Positions 44,404 to 60,389 of a DNA stretch of 64,000 bases are shown here, piece after piece. The translations under genes were made by a program, and so were the position numbers. Source of the DNA: Cunninghamella blakesleeana (Eukaryota > Mucoromycota > Mucoromycetes > Mucorales > Cunninghamellaceae). Within the stretch, counting starts at the first letter, position 1, and each line of letters starts with the position of its first letter. The notes under the pieces are model-generated. The model was not told where the DNA came from. It saw only the letters and a list, made by a program, of their open reading frames with translations, and did not search any database. The stretch covers positions 2,914,001-2,978,000 of the forward strand of contig JAFCIZ010000006.1 in NCBI GenBank assembly GCA_017871115.1, read 5' to 3'.

Positions 44404-44502
44404 ATGAAAGCTATGAAAGCTATGAAAGCTATGAAAGCTATGAAAGTTACGAAAGTTACAAAAGTAATGAAAATTATGAAAGCTGCGAAAGTTACAAAAG
44501 TA
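44404..44502. repeat. 9-bp minisatellite, eleven units
   Basis: Eleven units of nine bases. The first four are exact ATGAAAGCT; the rest drift (ATGAAAGTT, ACGAAAGTT, ACAAAAGTA and so on). One frame from the ATG at 44404 encodes (Met-Lys-Ala)n and stays open to a TGA near 44543; a second frame encodes (Glu-Ser-Tyr)n up to a TAG at 44526. Confidence 0.9.
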
Positions 44503-44536
44503 CTACGTTGGACCAAATGGACGAATAGGAAAAAAG

Positions 44537-44857
44537 ATGACTGATGAAGTTTATTTATCATATAAAAGAAATTCAAGAGAACTTCCATCTATTACTGTTG
44601 AAATTCAAGGCAAAGTAGTTTGCCCTTTTATGCATAAAGTCGTTCGGTACAGTCTCAACTTATCCGAAGAAACAAAAGTGCTTCCAATTGTTATCATGAC
44701 TGATGTTAGTGAGTTTTCCAGTAGAAGTTTCAAAAATACTATTTTTAAAAAAGTCGTGAATCATTCTTACTATACACACCCTTGTGAACTTTTGCTTAAG
44801 TTTAATATGATAACCCAGCTACGTGCAGTTAAAATGGCTAGAGCTTGGTTAATATGA
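44537..44857 (+). pseudogene. Decayed gene copy B (same family as copy A)
   Basis: An open frame of 106 codons encodes MTDEVYLSYKRNSRELPS, then ITVEIQGKVVCPF (the Glu-x-Gln pair expected of a PD-(D/E)XK-type core), HKVVRYSLNL, LPIVIMTD and SYYTHPCEL, and stops early at ARAWLI. The C-terminal third seen in copy A is missing. Upstream the Glu-Ser-Tyr frame continues as TTLDQMDE to a TAG at 44526, and a frameshift separates it from this ORF, so the longer ancestral gene seems broken here too. It could still be a short expressed gene; divergence from copy A at protein level with conserved motifs argues that the family was once functional. Family name tentative. Confidence 0.5.
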
Positions 44858-44912
44858 CTGCTTTAATTATTTGATATATTTTCAGTTTATATTGTATTCC
44901 TAAAGTTTAGTT

Positions 44913-44958
44913 AACTATGTCATACACTCACTACATAGTTACTATCACCTATAGTAAC
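44913..44958. other. Two abutting inverted repeats downstream of copy B
   Basis: AACTATGT (44913-44920) pairs with ACATAGTT (44933-44940) around a 12-nt loop. GTTACTA (44938-44944) pairs with TAGTAAC (44952-44958) around TCACCTA. The loop TCACCTA matches the core of the 10-bp repeat at 43291-43390. Confidence 0.7.
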
Positions 44959-46446
44959 AACAAAAATCACCAACTTGGAGTACATTTTAGATTTAATATT
45001 GATATTTAAGAGCCCAAGTAAATTGGGCCAAACAGCAACGTATATTCTTCATTGTGACAGCACTAATGATAGTAATAACTATATTGAATAGCTTTTTGTC
45101 ATTTTTTTTTTTATCTATATCAATATTTAAGATTTTTGACATTGCTACCATTGTTTATTTATTTTTTATGATAAATGAATAAATATAAGGTATATTCATT
45201 AATAAAGACAGAGTTAATAATATATATATATATATATGTTGTTATAAAAGTAATTGAATAGTGTGTATGAAATATTTTAATAAATTGGCAATTAGCGCTG
45301 TTTTTTATGTTTATGATTGTTTAACTGTTTTACTATAATGGAAGATATATTCTTTAAGGCTAATATCGCTCATAAAATATGAAATAAGAATTGATATGAA
45401 GAACGATAATGATTATGGATTTAACCTATATAACTGCTTTAGTATTTCTAATTAAAAAATAACATAAAAAGTAATGTTAGCCCTATATTAAAAATATAAC
45501 AATAAAGATTAGAACGCAATAATAATAATAAAAAAAAAAGGGAGAAGCATATATATATATAATAAATAGCTTATATTTAAAGTTATACAAACAAAACAAC
45601 GCGAAAAAAATTTAAATAAAAGGCTATTTTGGGTACATTGTGCATATATTTTAGGTTTCTCTCTAATTTTTATTCCTATTTATCTGTTTTTACAAGGTTA
45701 AATTTTATGATATAAATAATCCGATTTTTAAAGTAAAAAAACGATGCTTATGTACTTCTTTACAAGTTACCAATAGCGGGTTTTAAAGCAAAAGATATCT
45801 AAGCATAAAAAAATTAATTCAATATTGCATTCTTAAAGAAAAAAGGAAAGCAAGGTGAAAAAAATAAAAGATAAAAAATAAAAAAGGGAAAATCAGAGAA
45901 AATTGAGATAAAAAGGAAATGATTCGTATTTATTTATTGTACCATATTGCTTAGTAGATTGAATGACTTAAATTTATCCGTAAAACGCCAAGTAAAAAAG
46001 CATAAACATAATTCAATTTTTTTTTTTAAAAAAAAAAGGAACCCTGGGCCTAAAAAATATACGTTCAAGTAAAATGAATACGTACTACATGCAAATACCC
46101 TTTCTTTCTTTTCTTTTTACAATTTTTTATTATTTTACATAATTGTTAAAATATGGCACAAAAGAATAATCCAAAAAAGGAATATAAATGAACCTTTTCT
46201 AGTTAATTGGTGGAGTTTGTATATATCACATTATTGAAATGGATAAATTACTTTAAACGAAGTGAATGATAAGAAAATTTAACAAGAAAAAAAAAAGAAT
46301 GTAATATATTTTTATTAAATAAACTTCATTATATATCTATCTCTACGTTGATCTTTTTTGACGAAAATAAAAAAAACTAACGTACCAACTTGCCAAATTT
46401 AGTTATCAAAGTATTTAATTTAGAGGATTGGACCCGGATTATTTAC

Positions 46447-46459
46447 TCGGACCGACTTG
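46447..46459. promoter_or_regulatory. Candidate Zn2Cys6 site TCGG-A-CCGA / GACCGACTTG
   Basis: A CGG/CCG dyad in a CG-poor setting. GACCGACTTG begins 889 bp upstream of the first PDR start codon; GACCGACTCG begins 889 bp upstream of the second. Confidence 0.35.
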
Positions 46460-47170
46460 ACGACACTATTTTTATAAAAATTTCGGTGAAACACGCCATC
46501 TAATTATATTTAAAATGCTATTTTTTTTTTTTGTTGCTGTTGTTATTGATAACTTTATTATTGACTATCGGTGTTATTTTCCACCGAGAACCGATACTTT
46601 ATTCCTAACACGTTACAAACACGTATTCTTTTTTTTATCCCTTGCCCCTAGTTCCCCACCATCAACCATTTTTACTTTTTTTTGTTTTACAAAAATAATA
46701 AATAACTAGGAGTACTTAATATATTAAATCTTAAAAAATAAAAAAACACACTGCGGTATTGTTCTTTTTTGATATTTTGATATTTTCTATTTTATTGAAA
46801 CAACAAAGTAATAAAGGTTTTGCGATTTGTTTGGTTGTTTACTGCGGTTAGTGAAGATTTTTTTATTGATCCCAAAAAAATTAAAATATAAAATAAATAA
46901 ATTCGGTAGTTAATAATCCGTAACATTTCATTGGATAGGAATAATTCTGGTTGTATGAAAAGGATAATATACTTCTCGAGAGAGAAAAAATGATAGCTGT
47001 CATTTTATAATATTTTATTATTAACTAACATTAAATTTTACCTACTTTTTATATAAATACATATTACTATTAATTTATAGAATATAATTTTATTATTTTA
47101 TTTTATTAGATATTAAAAATGATACTTTATATATTGAAAAATAAAAAAAAAGAAAATTGTAGCAAACATT

Positions 47171-47190
47171 TTCGGATAAAACTTGCCGAA
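47171..47190. promoter_or_regulatory. Candidate Zn2Cys6 site TTCGG-N10-CCGAA
   Basis: A perfect five-base dyad with a 10-bp spacer, 149 bp upstream of the first PDR start. CGG-N10-CCG is a spacing known for fungal zinc-cluster regulators such as Put3. Confidence 0.4.
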
Positions 47191-47245
47191 TAATATAGGA
47201 TTAAATGCGGAGATGAAATTTTCTATAATATAATTTTTGATCTAG

Positions 47246-47255
47246 TATATAAATA
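47246..47255 (+). promoter_or_regulatory. TATA box of the first PDR transporter
   Basis: TATATAAATA lies 93 bp upstream of the start codon and is followed by a CT-rich leader (47256-47335), a common fungal core-promoter layout. Confidence 0.55.
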
Positions 47256-47338
47256 CCTCTTTTTTTTTTCTTTTTTCGTTTTCTTTTTTTCTTCTTTTTA
47301 TTCTCTATATCTATTTTTTAAACTTTTTTTCTTCCATC

Positions 47339-47997
47339 ATGGATGAAAAAACATCTTATATAATAACTAGTACAGAAAAAGTAGAAGTAGATCAAAGATC
47401 ACAAAATAGTGGTTCTGCTACTACTGTTAATAGTACTTATAAAGAAAATAATACTTTTGGTGAACCTAACGCAAACGCTGTTGATGTTGAAGGTACTTTT
47501 ATCTTTCATATTTTTTTAGTTTATTGACGAAAACAGCAATATATATATAATAAAAAAAGGATCGATCATCAATAAATTATAATACAATAGATTAAAAAAA
47601 AAAAAAAAGATCACCCATTATTAATAGTATTAACTTTATATATTTTTTATTTGATTTATAATTAAAATAGAGGCCAAAATTGAATATGAAACTCTTAAAA
47701 GGGAATTAAGTAAAATTAGTCGTCAATCATCTATTCATGCTGGAAAAGTAGAAGAAGGTGCTGTTGATTCAGAAGAATTTAATCTTGATGAATTTTTACA
47801 TGGTATGCATAGTGAACAAACTGATGCTGGCCATATGCCTAAACACTTGGGTGTTGTCTGGCGGAACCTTAATGTTAAGGTAAAAAATAAAAAATTTTAG
47901 AGAATTAAAAACTTAATTTTTTCAGACTCCTATATTCTCTTTCTTTCAATTAACTTTTTTTTTAATCAATTCTATTTTATATATTACATTCAATACG

Positions 47998-48036
<39 letters not shown>

Positions 48037-51000
48037 GGGTCTTGCAGCAGACGCTCATACTATTCCAACTGTATTTAGCTTTATTGGTGGTTTTCTTCAA
48101 TTTTGGAAGTTCTTTGGTGTTGGCAATAGCGGCAATAAAAAAGAAATCTTACGTGACTTGACTGGTTTCTGTAAAGATGGGGAAATGTTATTAGTATTAG
48201 GTCGTCCTGGTGCTGGTTGTACTTCCTTATTAAAAGTAATTGCTAATATTCGTGGTAGTTTTACCGATATAGAAGGTAGTGTTTCTTATGGTGGAATCGA
48301 TCATAAAACTTTCCAAGAACAATATCTTGGTCAAGTCTGTTATAATGAAGAAGAAGATTTACATTATCCTACTTTAACTACCAAACAAACTCTAACATTT
48401 GCTCTTCGTTGTAAAACACCTGGAAAACGTTTACCCAATGAAACAAAAACTGATTTTGTCAACAAAATTTTATATTTAATGGGTAATATGTTGGGTCTTA
48501 CTAAACAAATGGACACTATGGTTGGTAATGCCTTTGTAAGAGGTCTTTCTGGTGGTGAACGTAAACGTCTTTCTATTGCTGAACAAATGACTACTACTTC
48601 TAATATTAATTGTTGGGATTGCTCTACTCGTGGGTTAGATGCCGCTTCTGCTTTGGATTATGTCCGTTCTTTACGTATCATGACGGATATTTTCAATAAA
48701 ACCACTATTGCTACTTTATATCAAGCTTCTAATAATATTTATAATCTTTTTGATAAAATCATTGTCTTGGATCAAGGTTATTGTATTTATTTTGGTCCTA
48801 GTCAATCTGCTAAACCTTATTTTGAACAACTCGGTTTCTATTGCCCACCACGTAAATCCATTCCCGATTTCTTAACTGGTCTTTGTAACCCCCTTGAACG
48901 TGAAGTAAAGCCTGGTTTTGAACAGTCTGTACCTCAACATGCTGCTGATTTCCAAAAAAGATACCAAGAATCCCAAATTTATCGTGATATGATGGATGAA
49001 TTAAAAGCTTACGAAGATAAAATCAATAAAGATAATCAAGCTAATGCTTTCAGAGATGCCGTCTCACAAGAACATCAAAAACATACTTCTAAAAGATCAC
49101 CTTATATTGCTAGTTTTTATCAACAAGTACGCGCTCTTACTATTCGTCAATACCATCTTCTTATTAAAGATACCGAAGCTTTAATTTCACGTTACGGTAC
49201 TATTTTAATTCAAGCTCTTATTACTGCCTCTTGTTTCTATATGATTCCTTTAGATGCTCTTGGTGCCTTCTCTAGAGGTGGTGCTCTTTTCTTTGCTGTT
49301 TTATTCAATGCTTTTATCTCACAATCTGAAATGGTTCGTTTCTTAATGGGTCGCCCTATTTTAGAAAAACATAAACATTACGCCATGTACCGCCCATCAG
49401 CTTATTATATTGCTCAAGTTGTTATGGATATTCCTTATGCTCTTGCCCAAGTTCTTCTTTTTGAACTCTGTACTTATTTCATGATGGGTTTGAATTTAAC
49501 TGCTGGTCGTTTCTTTACTTATTTCCTTGTCTTATTCTTTATTAATATGACTATGAATGGGTTCTTTAGATTCTTTGGTGCCATCTCTCCTAGTTTCTTT
49601 GTTGCCACTCAAGTTACTGGTGTTCTTTTAATTTCTCTCGTTACCTATACTGGTTATGTGATTCCTTACAATAAAACTCATCCTTGGTTATCATGGCTTT
49701 ATTGGATCAGTCCTTTGACTTATGGTTACAAGACTTTATTAATTAATGAAATGAAAGATCAAGTATATACTTGTGAAGGTGTAGGTAATGCTATTCCTTA
49801 TGGTCCCACTTATACCGATTGGAATTACAAGACTTGTACTATGCCTGGTGGTAAACCCGGTGAATCTTTCGTGAGAGGTGATGATTATTTAACTCAAAAT
49901 CTTTCTTATTATCCTGAACATATGTGGGCTCCCGATTTCGTGGTGTTAGTAGGTTTCTTCATTCTCTTTACTGTTTTAACTGCTTTAGCTATGGAATTCG
50001 GTGTATCTGGTAAAGGTGGTACCCTTACTCGTCTTTATTTACCTGGTAAAGCTCCTAAACCTCGTACTGAAGCTGAAGAAGATGAACGTCGTCGCAAGCA
50101 AGCTAATATTACTGAACAAATGGATAATATCTCTACTGGTACTACTTTCTCATGGCAACACGTTAACTATACTGTCCCTGTTAAAGGTGGAGAACTTCAA
50201 TTATTAAATGATATTGGTGGTATTGTTAAACCTGGTCATCTTACTGCTTTGATGGGTTCTTCTGGTGCTGGTAAAACTACTTTATTGGATGTATTGGCTC
50301 GTCGTAAGACTCTTGGTAAAGTTGAAGGTCGTGTTTATTTAAATGGCGAAGCTCTTATGAATGATTTTGAACGTATTACTGGTTACTGTGAACAAATGGA
50401 TATTCATCAACCTGCTGTCACAGTTCGTGAAGCTTTGAGATTCTCCGCTTACCTTCGTCAACCCGATGATGTCTCTGTTGAAGAAAAGAATGAATATGTT
50501 GAACAAATTATTACTCTTTTAGAAATGGAAGATATTGGTGATGCTCAAATTGGTAATGTTGAAACAGGTTTTGGTATTTCTGTTGAAGAACGTAAACGTT
50601 TAACCATTGGTATGGAATTGGTTGGTAAACCTAATTTACTTTTCTTGGATGAACCTACTTCTGGTTTAGATGCTCAATCTTCATTTAATATTGTTCGTTT
50701 CATTCGTAAATTGGCTGATGCTGGTTGGCCCGTGTTATGTACTATCCATCAACCTTCTGCTATCTTGTTTGAACACTTTGATCATCTTTTATTATTAGTT
50801 CGTGGTGGTCGTACCGCTTATCATGGTGAAATTGGTCCCGATGCTCGTACTATGATTGAATACTTTGAATCTCATGGTGGTCCTAAATGTTCTCCCAGTG
50901 CTAATCCTGCTGAATATATTTTAGAAGTAGTTGGTGCTGGTACTGCTGGTAAAGTAACTCAAAACTGGGCCGATATATGGGATAAATCCGATGAAGCTCA

Positions 51001-52045
51001 AGCTTTGAAAGAAGAATTAGATCAAATTCATAATACTGCTGATACCAATCCTTCTCGTGCCGCCCGTACTTATGCTACTTCACTTTGGACTCAATTTATT
51101 TTGGTGTTTAAACGTATGACTTTGGCTTACTGGAGAGCTCCTGATTATAATGTAGGTCGTTTTATCAACATTTTATTAACTGCTTTAATTACTGGTTTCT
51201 CTTATTGGAAATTGGGAAATTCCACTTCTGATTTAAATAACAAGTTGTTTGCCCTCTTTTCTACTTTCATCATGGCTTTTACTTTGATTATTTTAGCTCA
51301 ACCTAAATTTATGACTGAACGTTTGTACTTCCGTCGTGAATATGCTTCAAGATATTATTCATGGTTGCCATGGGCTATCTCTGCTATTTTAGTTGAAATT
51401 CCTTACATTTTATTCTATGCTGCCATTTTCATGTTTGGTTTATACTGGACTTCAGGTATGTCAACAGAATCCGAAGCTAGCGGTTACTTCTATCTTCTCT
51501 TCTTGGTATTAGTTCTTTGGGCCGTCTCTTTAGGTTTCATTATTGCTTCCATTGCTGAAATTCCTACCATGGCAGCTGTGATCAATCCACTTGTCATCTC
51601 CTTATTGATTTTATTCTGTGGTCTTATGCAACCTCCTTCTGCTATGCCCAAATTCTGGAGTTCATGGATGTATTGGTTAGATCCTTTCCATTATTATATT
51701 GAAGGTTTAGCCGTTAATGAATTGGAACACTTGACAATTACATGTAATGATGGTGATTTAGTTAAATTCACACCCCCTCCTGGTCAAACTTGTGCTCAAT
51801 ATACTGAAGCTTATTTCAATATTCCTGGTGTCCATGTTCCTGGTTATATTGCTAATCCTAATGCTATGCAACCTGAACAATGTGGCTATTGTACTTTCTC
51901 TAGTGGTCCTGAATTCTATGAATCAAGATTTGGATGGTCTGCTGCTAACAAATGGAGAAATCTTGGTATCTTAATTGCTTTCTTTGTATTCAATGTATTT
52001 GCTTTTATCGGTCTTGTCTACATGAAGAGAAAAGGTCGCCGATAA
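47339..52045 (+). CDS. PDR-type ABC transporter 1 (ABCG full-size exporter)
   Basis: A 1456-residue plasma-membrane multidrug exporter of the fungal pleiotropic drug resistance subfamily. Exons: 47339-47492, 47671-47879, 48038-52045. Order NBD1-TMD1-NBD2-TMD2. NBD1 is degenerate as in Pdr5: Walker A GRPGAGCTS (about residue 176) has Cys for Lys, the signature LSGGERKRLS is intact (about 290), and Walker B reads NCWDCSTRGLDAAS. NBD2 has a canonical Walker A GSSGAGKTT (about 861) and Walker B LLFLDEPTSGLDAQS (about 988) but a degenerate signature SVEERKRLTI. The pairing gives one composite canonical site, as is usual in the subfamily. The C-terminal extracellular loop is Cys-rich. Its codon use is strongly biased to T-ending codons, unlike most genes in the window, suggesting high expression. 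It is paralogous to the gene at 55330. Confidence 0.97.
47998..48036. repeat. (ATA)n microsatellite abutting a 3' splice site
   Basis: Thirteen ATA units whose last A is the A of the AG acceptor of intron 2 of the first PDR gene. Confidence 0.9.
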
Positions 52046-52289
52046 ATGCATTATTATTTTTTTTTAAAAAAAAAATATCATTCATGCATTCATTCAAAAA
52101 AAAAAATACTACTTTTGTACATTATCTAGTTTTTAAATCATACCATATTACCATTTAGACAAATTACAATTATTACTTTTAATCATTATATTTTTTTTTT
52201 ATTTTTTTACATCTAAATTGTTGTATCATCTTTATTACTTAATAAATTAAATAACTACGTATTATTTTTGATAAATCATAAAATACTCG

Positions 52290-52292
<3 letters not shown>

Positions 52293-52328
<36 letters not shown>
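52293..52328. repeat. 36-nt poly-T tract
   Basis: An uninterrupted run of 36 T in the region downstream of the first PDR gene. Confidence 0.95.
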
Positions 52329-52329
<1 letters not shown>

Positions 52330-52972
52330 GGATTATATCTATTTCTATTGCTAAAAAAATATCTTGATAGTAATAATGATATCATAATTTTGATCGACTA
52401 AACAGTAGTTGTGTATTATATATGTATGTTTACATGAATGGAATAAATATAAACAATTATGCAACTTGTCAACCGCAATATAGAAACACGCTGAGATTTA
52501 ATTTTTGATTTTCTTTTATAAAATATAAAATATAATTACTTTTTTTTTTCTTTTTCTCCAACTTTTTTTTTTTTTTTTTTAAAAAATTAAAACTCTTATT
52601 ATTTTTTTCTTACAAATACCTTTATATTCTGGTAAATACATATATATATATATATATATACAAAGATATATTAGCAATTATTAGTAAAATGTATTTACGC
52701 GGTTTTTATGCTATTTTAAATTAGTTTATACCTCTATATCAAAGTATCTTTTGGTAATATATGTTAGAATGAACTCTTAAACTAGTTTTTTGATTAGTCA
52801 CCACGTAAATTTTGTGTATATATAGTTTTAATTCATATTGGAATATCTTTTCTTTCTCTATTTTTTTTTATTAACAGCGTGGGGAAAAGTATAGAATCAA
52901 AGTTTTTTATTTATTATTTACTGATTAATACAACACCTCAATTGTAGCATTTTTATTGGTTCAACCATTGCA

Positions 52973-52980
52973 TATAAATA
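52973..52980 (+). promoter_or_regulatory. TATA box of the secreted peptide gene
   Basis: TATAAATA lies 131 bp upstream of the ATG at 53104. An inverted CCAAT (ATTGG) stands just before it, near 52955. Confidence 0.45.
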
Positions 52981-53103
52981 TTAATAAAAAAACAACAGCT
53001 AAAAAAACAACAATTATCCAATAATAATATTAATATATATACTTATTTATATATTGTCTTCAACCATCGCATTGCAACTTTAGACATCAGCTAAAAATAA
53101 AAA

Positions 53104-53262
53104 ATGAAAACTATCATTTTTTCCATTATTGTCATGTTTTTGACAGGCTTCTCTTTAGTTAGTGGTGGAGGATGCTGGAGGGACAAAAATGGTACAGCGT
53201 ATTGTGATAATACGCCTCGTTGTGAAGAACAACCAGATGGAACGGTAGCATGTGTCCTTTAA
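53104..53262 (+). CDS. Small secreted cysteine-rich peptide
   Basis: An intronless ORF of 52 codons. The start context is AAAATGA. Residues 1-20 or so form a textbook signal peptide (MKTIIFSIIVMFLTGFSLVSG); signal peptidase would cut around SG-GG. The mature part is about 31 residues with four Cys in the order C-x9-C-x5-C-x9-C. The two halves repeat each other: CWRDKNGTAYC and CEEQPDGTVAC share C-x4-[ND]-G-T-x2-C. A disulfide-bonded, secreted peptide is the natural reading. I do not recognise the family, and it is not obviously a defensin or a hydrophobin. It lies between two PDR exporters on the same strand with its own TATA-like element. Composition differs from the flanking non-coding DNA (Gly, Cys and Trp codons in an AT-rich stretch), which supports a real gene. 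Confidence 0.72.
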   Translation: MKTIIFSIIVMFLTGFSLVSGGGCWRDKNGTAYCDNTPRCEEQPDGTVACVL

Positions 53263-54432
53263 ATAATGGGGTTTTTTTAAAAAATAAATAAATAAATAAA
53301 TAAACTAATATTGGATAATGCAATGTAAAAAAGAAAAAAAGTGGAGAGGGAGAACTTTTAGAAATGGATGATACTTGTATATATACGTGTATTATATGCT
53401 AACTCAATAGTCGTTTATGAATTAGTAAAAAAAAAAAAAAAAAAAAATACAAAAAATTAGATATATCATTATAGTCAATAACTAATAATAAAAAAAGGGG
53501 AGCGGCCAGAAGTAAATAATCTTTTTTTTTATTTTCAACAGATCATGTTAATTATTGATAAAATCTAATGCATTTTTTTTTATATTCACTAAAAACAAAT
53601 TTAAAAAAAAAAGTCAATGTTTATGCAAGATGTGCTTTACCTTTTTCTCTCCCTCTATTAATATAAAAGTAATTTGGTGTTATTTCTTTATCTTAGTTTA
53701 TTAAAATGATTATAAATATATATTAGCTATTTATTATAGTTTAAAAGTCCATAATATAAAACACGTGCATAAAACTAAAAAGTAAAGAAAAAAAACTTGA
53801 CTTTATATACTTGTTTTATAATCATATAACAACACAAATCATCATAAAAAATCATTTACTTTAACAAATTCTTTTTTATGTTTTTTTATCTACAATATAA
53901 ACGGTGTTCATCATAATATGCCTTTTTTTTTTTAATAGTATGGATAAAAGGAAAAAAATATATGTTTTTATTTTATATGTTTATGTTTATTTTCTTTTCG
54001 AATAAAATAATCGAAGAAACCGGAAGTTAAATCACGGAAAAAAAATTACCATTTATCGATAATGAACTTTGTTTTCTTTTTTTTTTAAATGTGTCTTGAC
54101 CAAAGGTATGGTAAAAAAAATAGGGTATTTTCTGTTTTGTTTACAGTTTCAATACTACTAACGTAAGAATTATATGATGAAAGTTAGTATCTATATGTAT
54201 GTATGTATATTAAAAATAAAATCCTTGTTTTTAGAAAAAAAGTCTATAGTGATTTATTATCAAGTATTTAGTTTGTATCCTTCTATCAATTCTAGGCACT
54301 CACTTTGAATTAATAATCTTATTATTGAAAGCGGTAAAAAAATTAAGGGCAAGAGGAGGGGAATGCAAGAATATATTTATTTAATAAAAAGGTCAAGTTG
54401 ACAAAAAACATGTGTAATTTTTTAAACTGAGA

Positions 54433-54450
54433 TCGGATATGACCGACTCG
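54433..54450. promoter_or_regulatory. Candidate Zn2Cys6 site TCGG-N6-CCGA / GACCGACTCG
   Basis: A dyad with a 6-bp spacer, the Ppr1-type spacing of zinc-cluster proteins. The GACCGACTCG part begins 889 bp upstream of the second PDR start, the same distance as its counterpart before the first. Confidence 0.35.
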
Positions 54451-55027
54451 CCGCTAAAAAAAATAGATATCTCTAGAAATTTTTATGTTCTTTTTAATTT
54501 TATATATCTATTTAAATGATTGTATTATTATTATTATTGTTATTGTTATTGTTATTATTATCATTATTATTATTATTATTATTGAAAAAATCAATATTAC
54601 ATATATATGCGCGTGTGTGTATGTGTGTGGTTTTATATGAGTCGAAGACAAAAAAAAAAAAATAGAATGAATGGTAAACTTTTATACTATATTTAGATAT
54701 AAATCCACAATGGTCGGAGTCTGTTCCAAGACATTTCCATATTAAGATAAATTCATATCAAAATGCATAAAAAAAAAGTATATGTATTTCATATTTGGAA
54801 TCAAATCGAAAAAAGAAAAAAAAAACCAAGTTTTATATTTTAATATGAAAGTATTACTTGGAATTATAATGATTTCTGATCATTCTTTTTATATCCATCT
54901 ACTTGTTTTTTTTTTTTTAAAAAATAAAAAAGAAAATGGAATAATAATAAACAAATAAATAATCTTATCATTGGTATTCAATTTATGGCAAACTTATTAA
55001 TTGAATGGTTTTTCCTTTTTTTAAAAT

Positions 55028-55035
55028 CCCGCGGG
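55028..55035. promoter_or_regulatory. Candidate PDRE-like palindrome CCCGCGGG
   Basis: An 8-bp perfect palindrome with the CCGCGG core of yeast pleiotropic drug response elements, about 300 bp upstream of the second PDR start and about 50 bp upstream of a TATA-like element. It stands out in very AT-rich DNA. Confidence 0.45.
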
Positions 55036-55329
55036 TGAACTAATCTTGTCGAGTGATGGGTTTTACCGAAAAATTTTTTATATAAAAATGGCCAACTGCA
55101 TCAAAAAAAAAAAAAAAAATTCATCTTTCTTTCATATCCATTTCCTTTTCTTTTTTTTTTCTTTTTTTTTTTATAAAAATCATTGTATTTTATTTTTAAT
55201 TTTTTTAATATAATATTTTTAAATAATTATAGACAGACATTACATCAACAATACATACATACATACATACATACATAAATACATTCATAGACTTTTTTAA
55301 TTTCATTAATAAAATAAATTTCATTCAAA

Positions 55330-60389
<5,060 letters not shown>

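Larger units (their letters stand above)
44858..47338. other. Long intergenic region before the first PDR transporter
   Basis: About 2.5 kb. Two hairpins follow copy B (44913-44940, 44938-44958). The middle is AT-rich with a T-tract/A-tract junction (46017-46037). From about 46430 to 46610 it is relatively CG-rich with several CGG/CCG dyads, and another dyad and a TATA box lie within 170 bp of the transporter start. No gene; the 64-codon ORF at 46515 is judged spurious. Confidence 0.6.
52046..53103. other. Intergenic region between PDR 1 and the secreted peptide gene
   Basis: PDR 1 3' flank with a T-tract/A-tract junction (52057-52075), a 36-nt poly-T (52293-52328) and an (AT)n run near 52640. 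The last 200 bp look like the promoter of the peptide gene, with ATTGG and TATAAATA elements. Confidence 0.6.
53263..55329. other. Intergenic region between the peptide gene and PDR 2
   Basis: About 2 kb, AT-rich. It contains (TTA)n near 54525-54583, a CG-richer patch with a CGG-N6-CCG dyad (54434-54445), the palindrome CCCGCGGG (55028-55035), a TATA-like element (55081-55088) and an (ATAC)n stretch in the probable leader (about 55250-55277). No gene was recognised. Confidence 0.6.

Noticed and set aside
46515..46709. 64-codon plus-strand ORF
   Set aside because: Phe-rich translation of T-tracts with no start context or domain; it lies in the probable upstream regulatory region of PDR 1.
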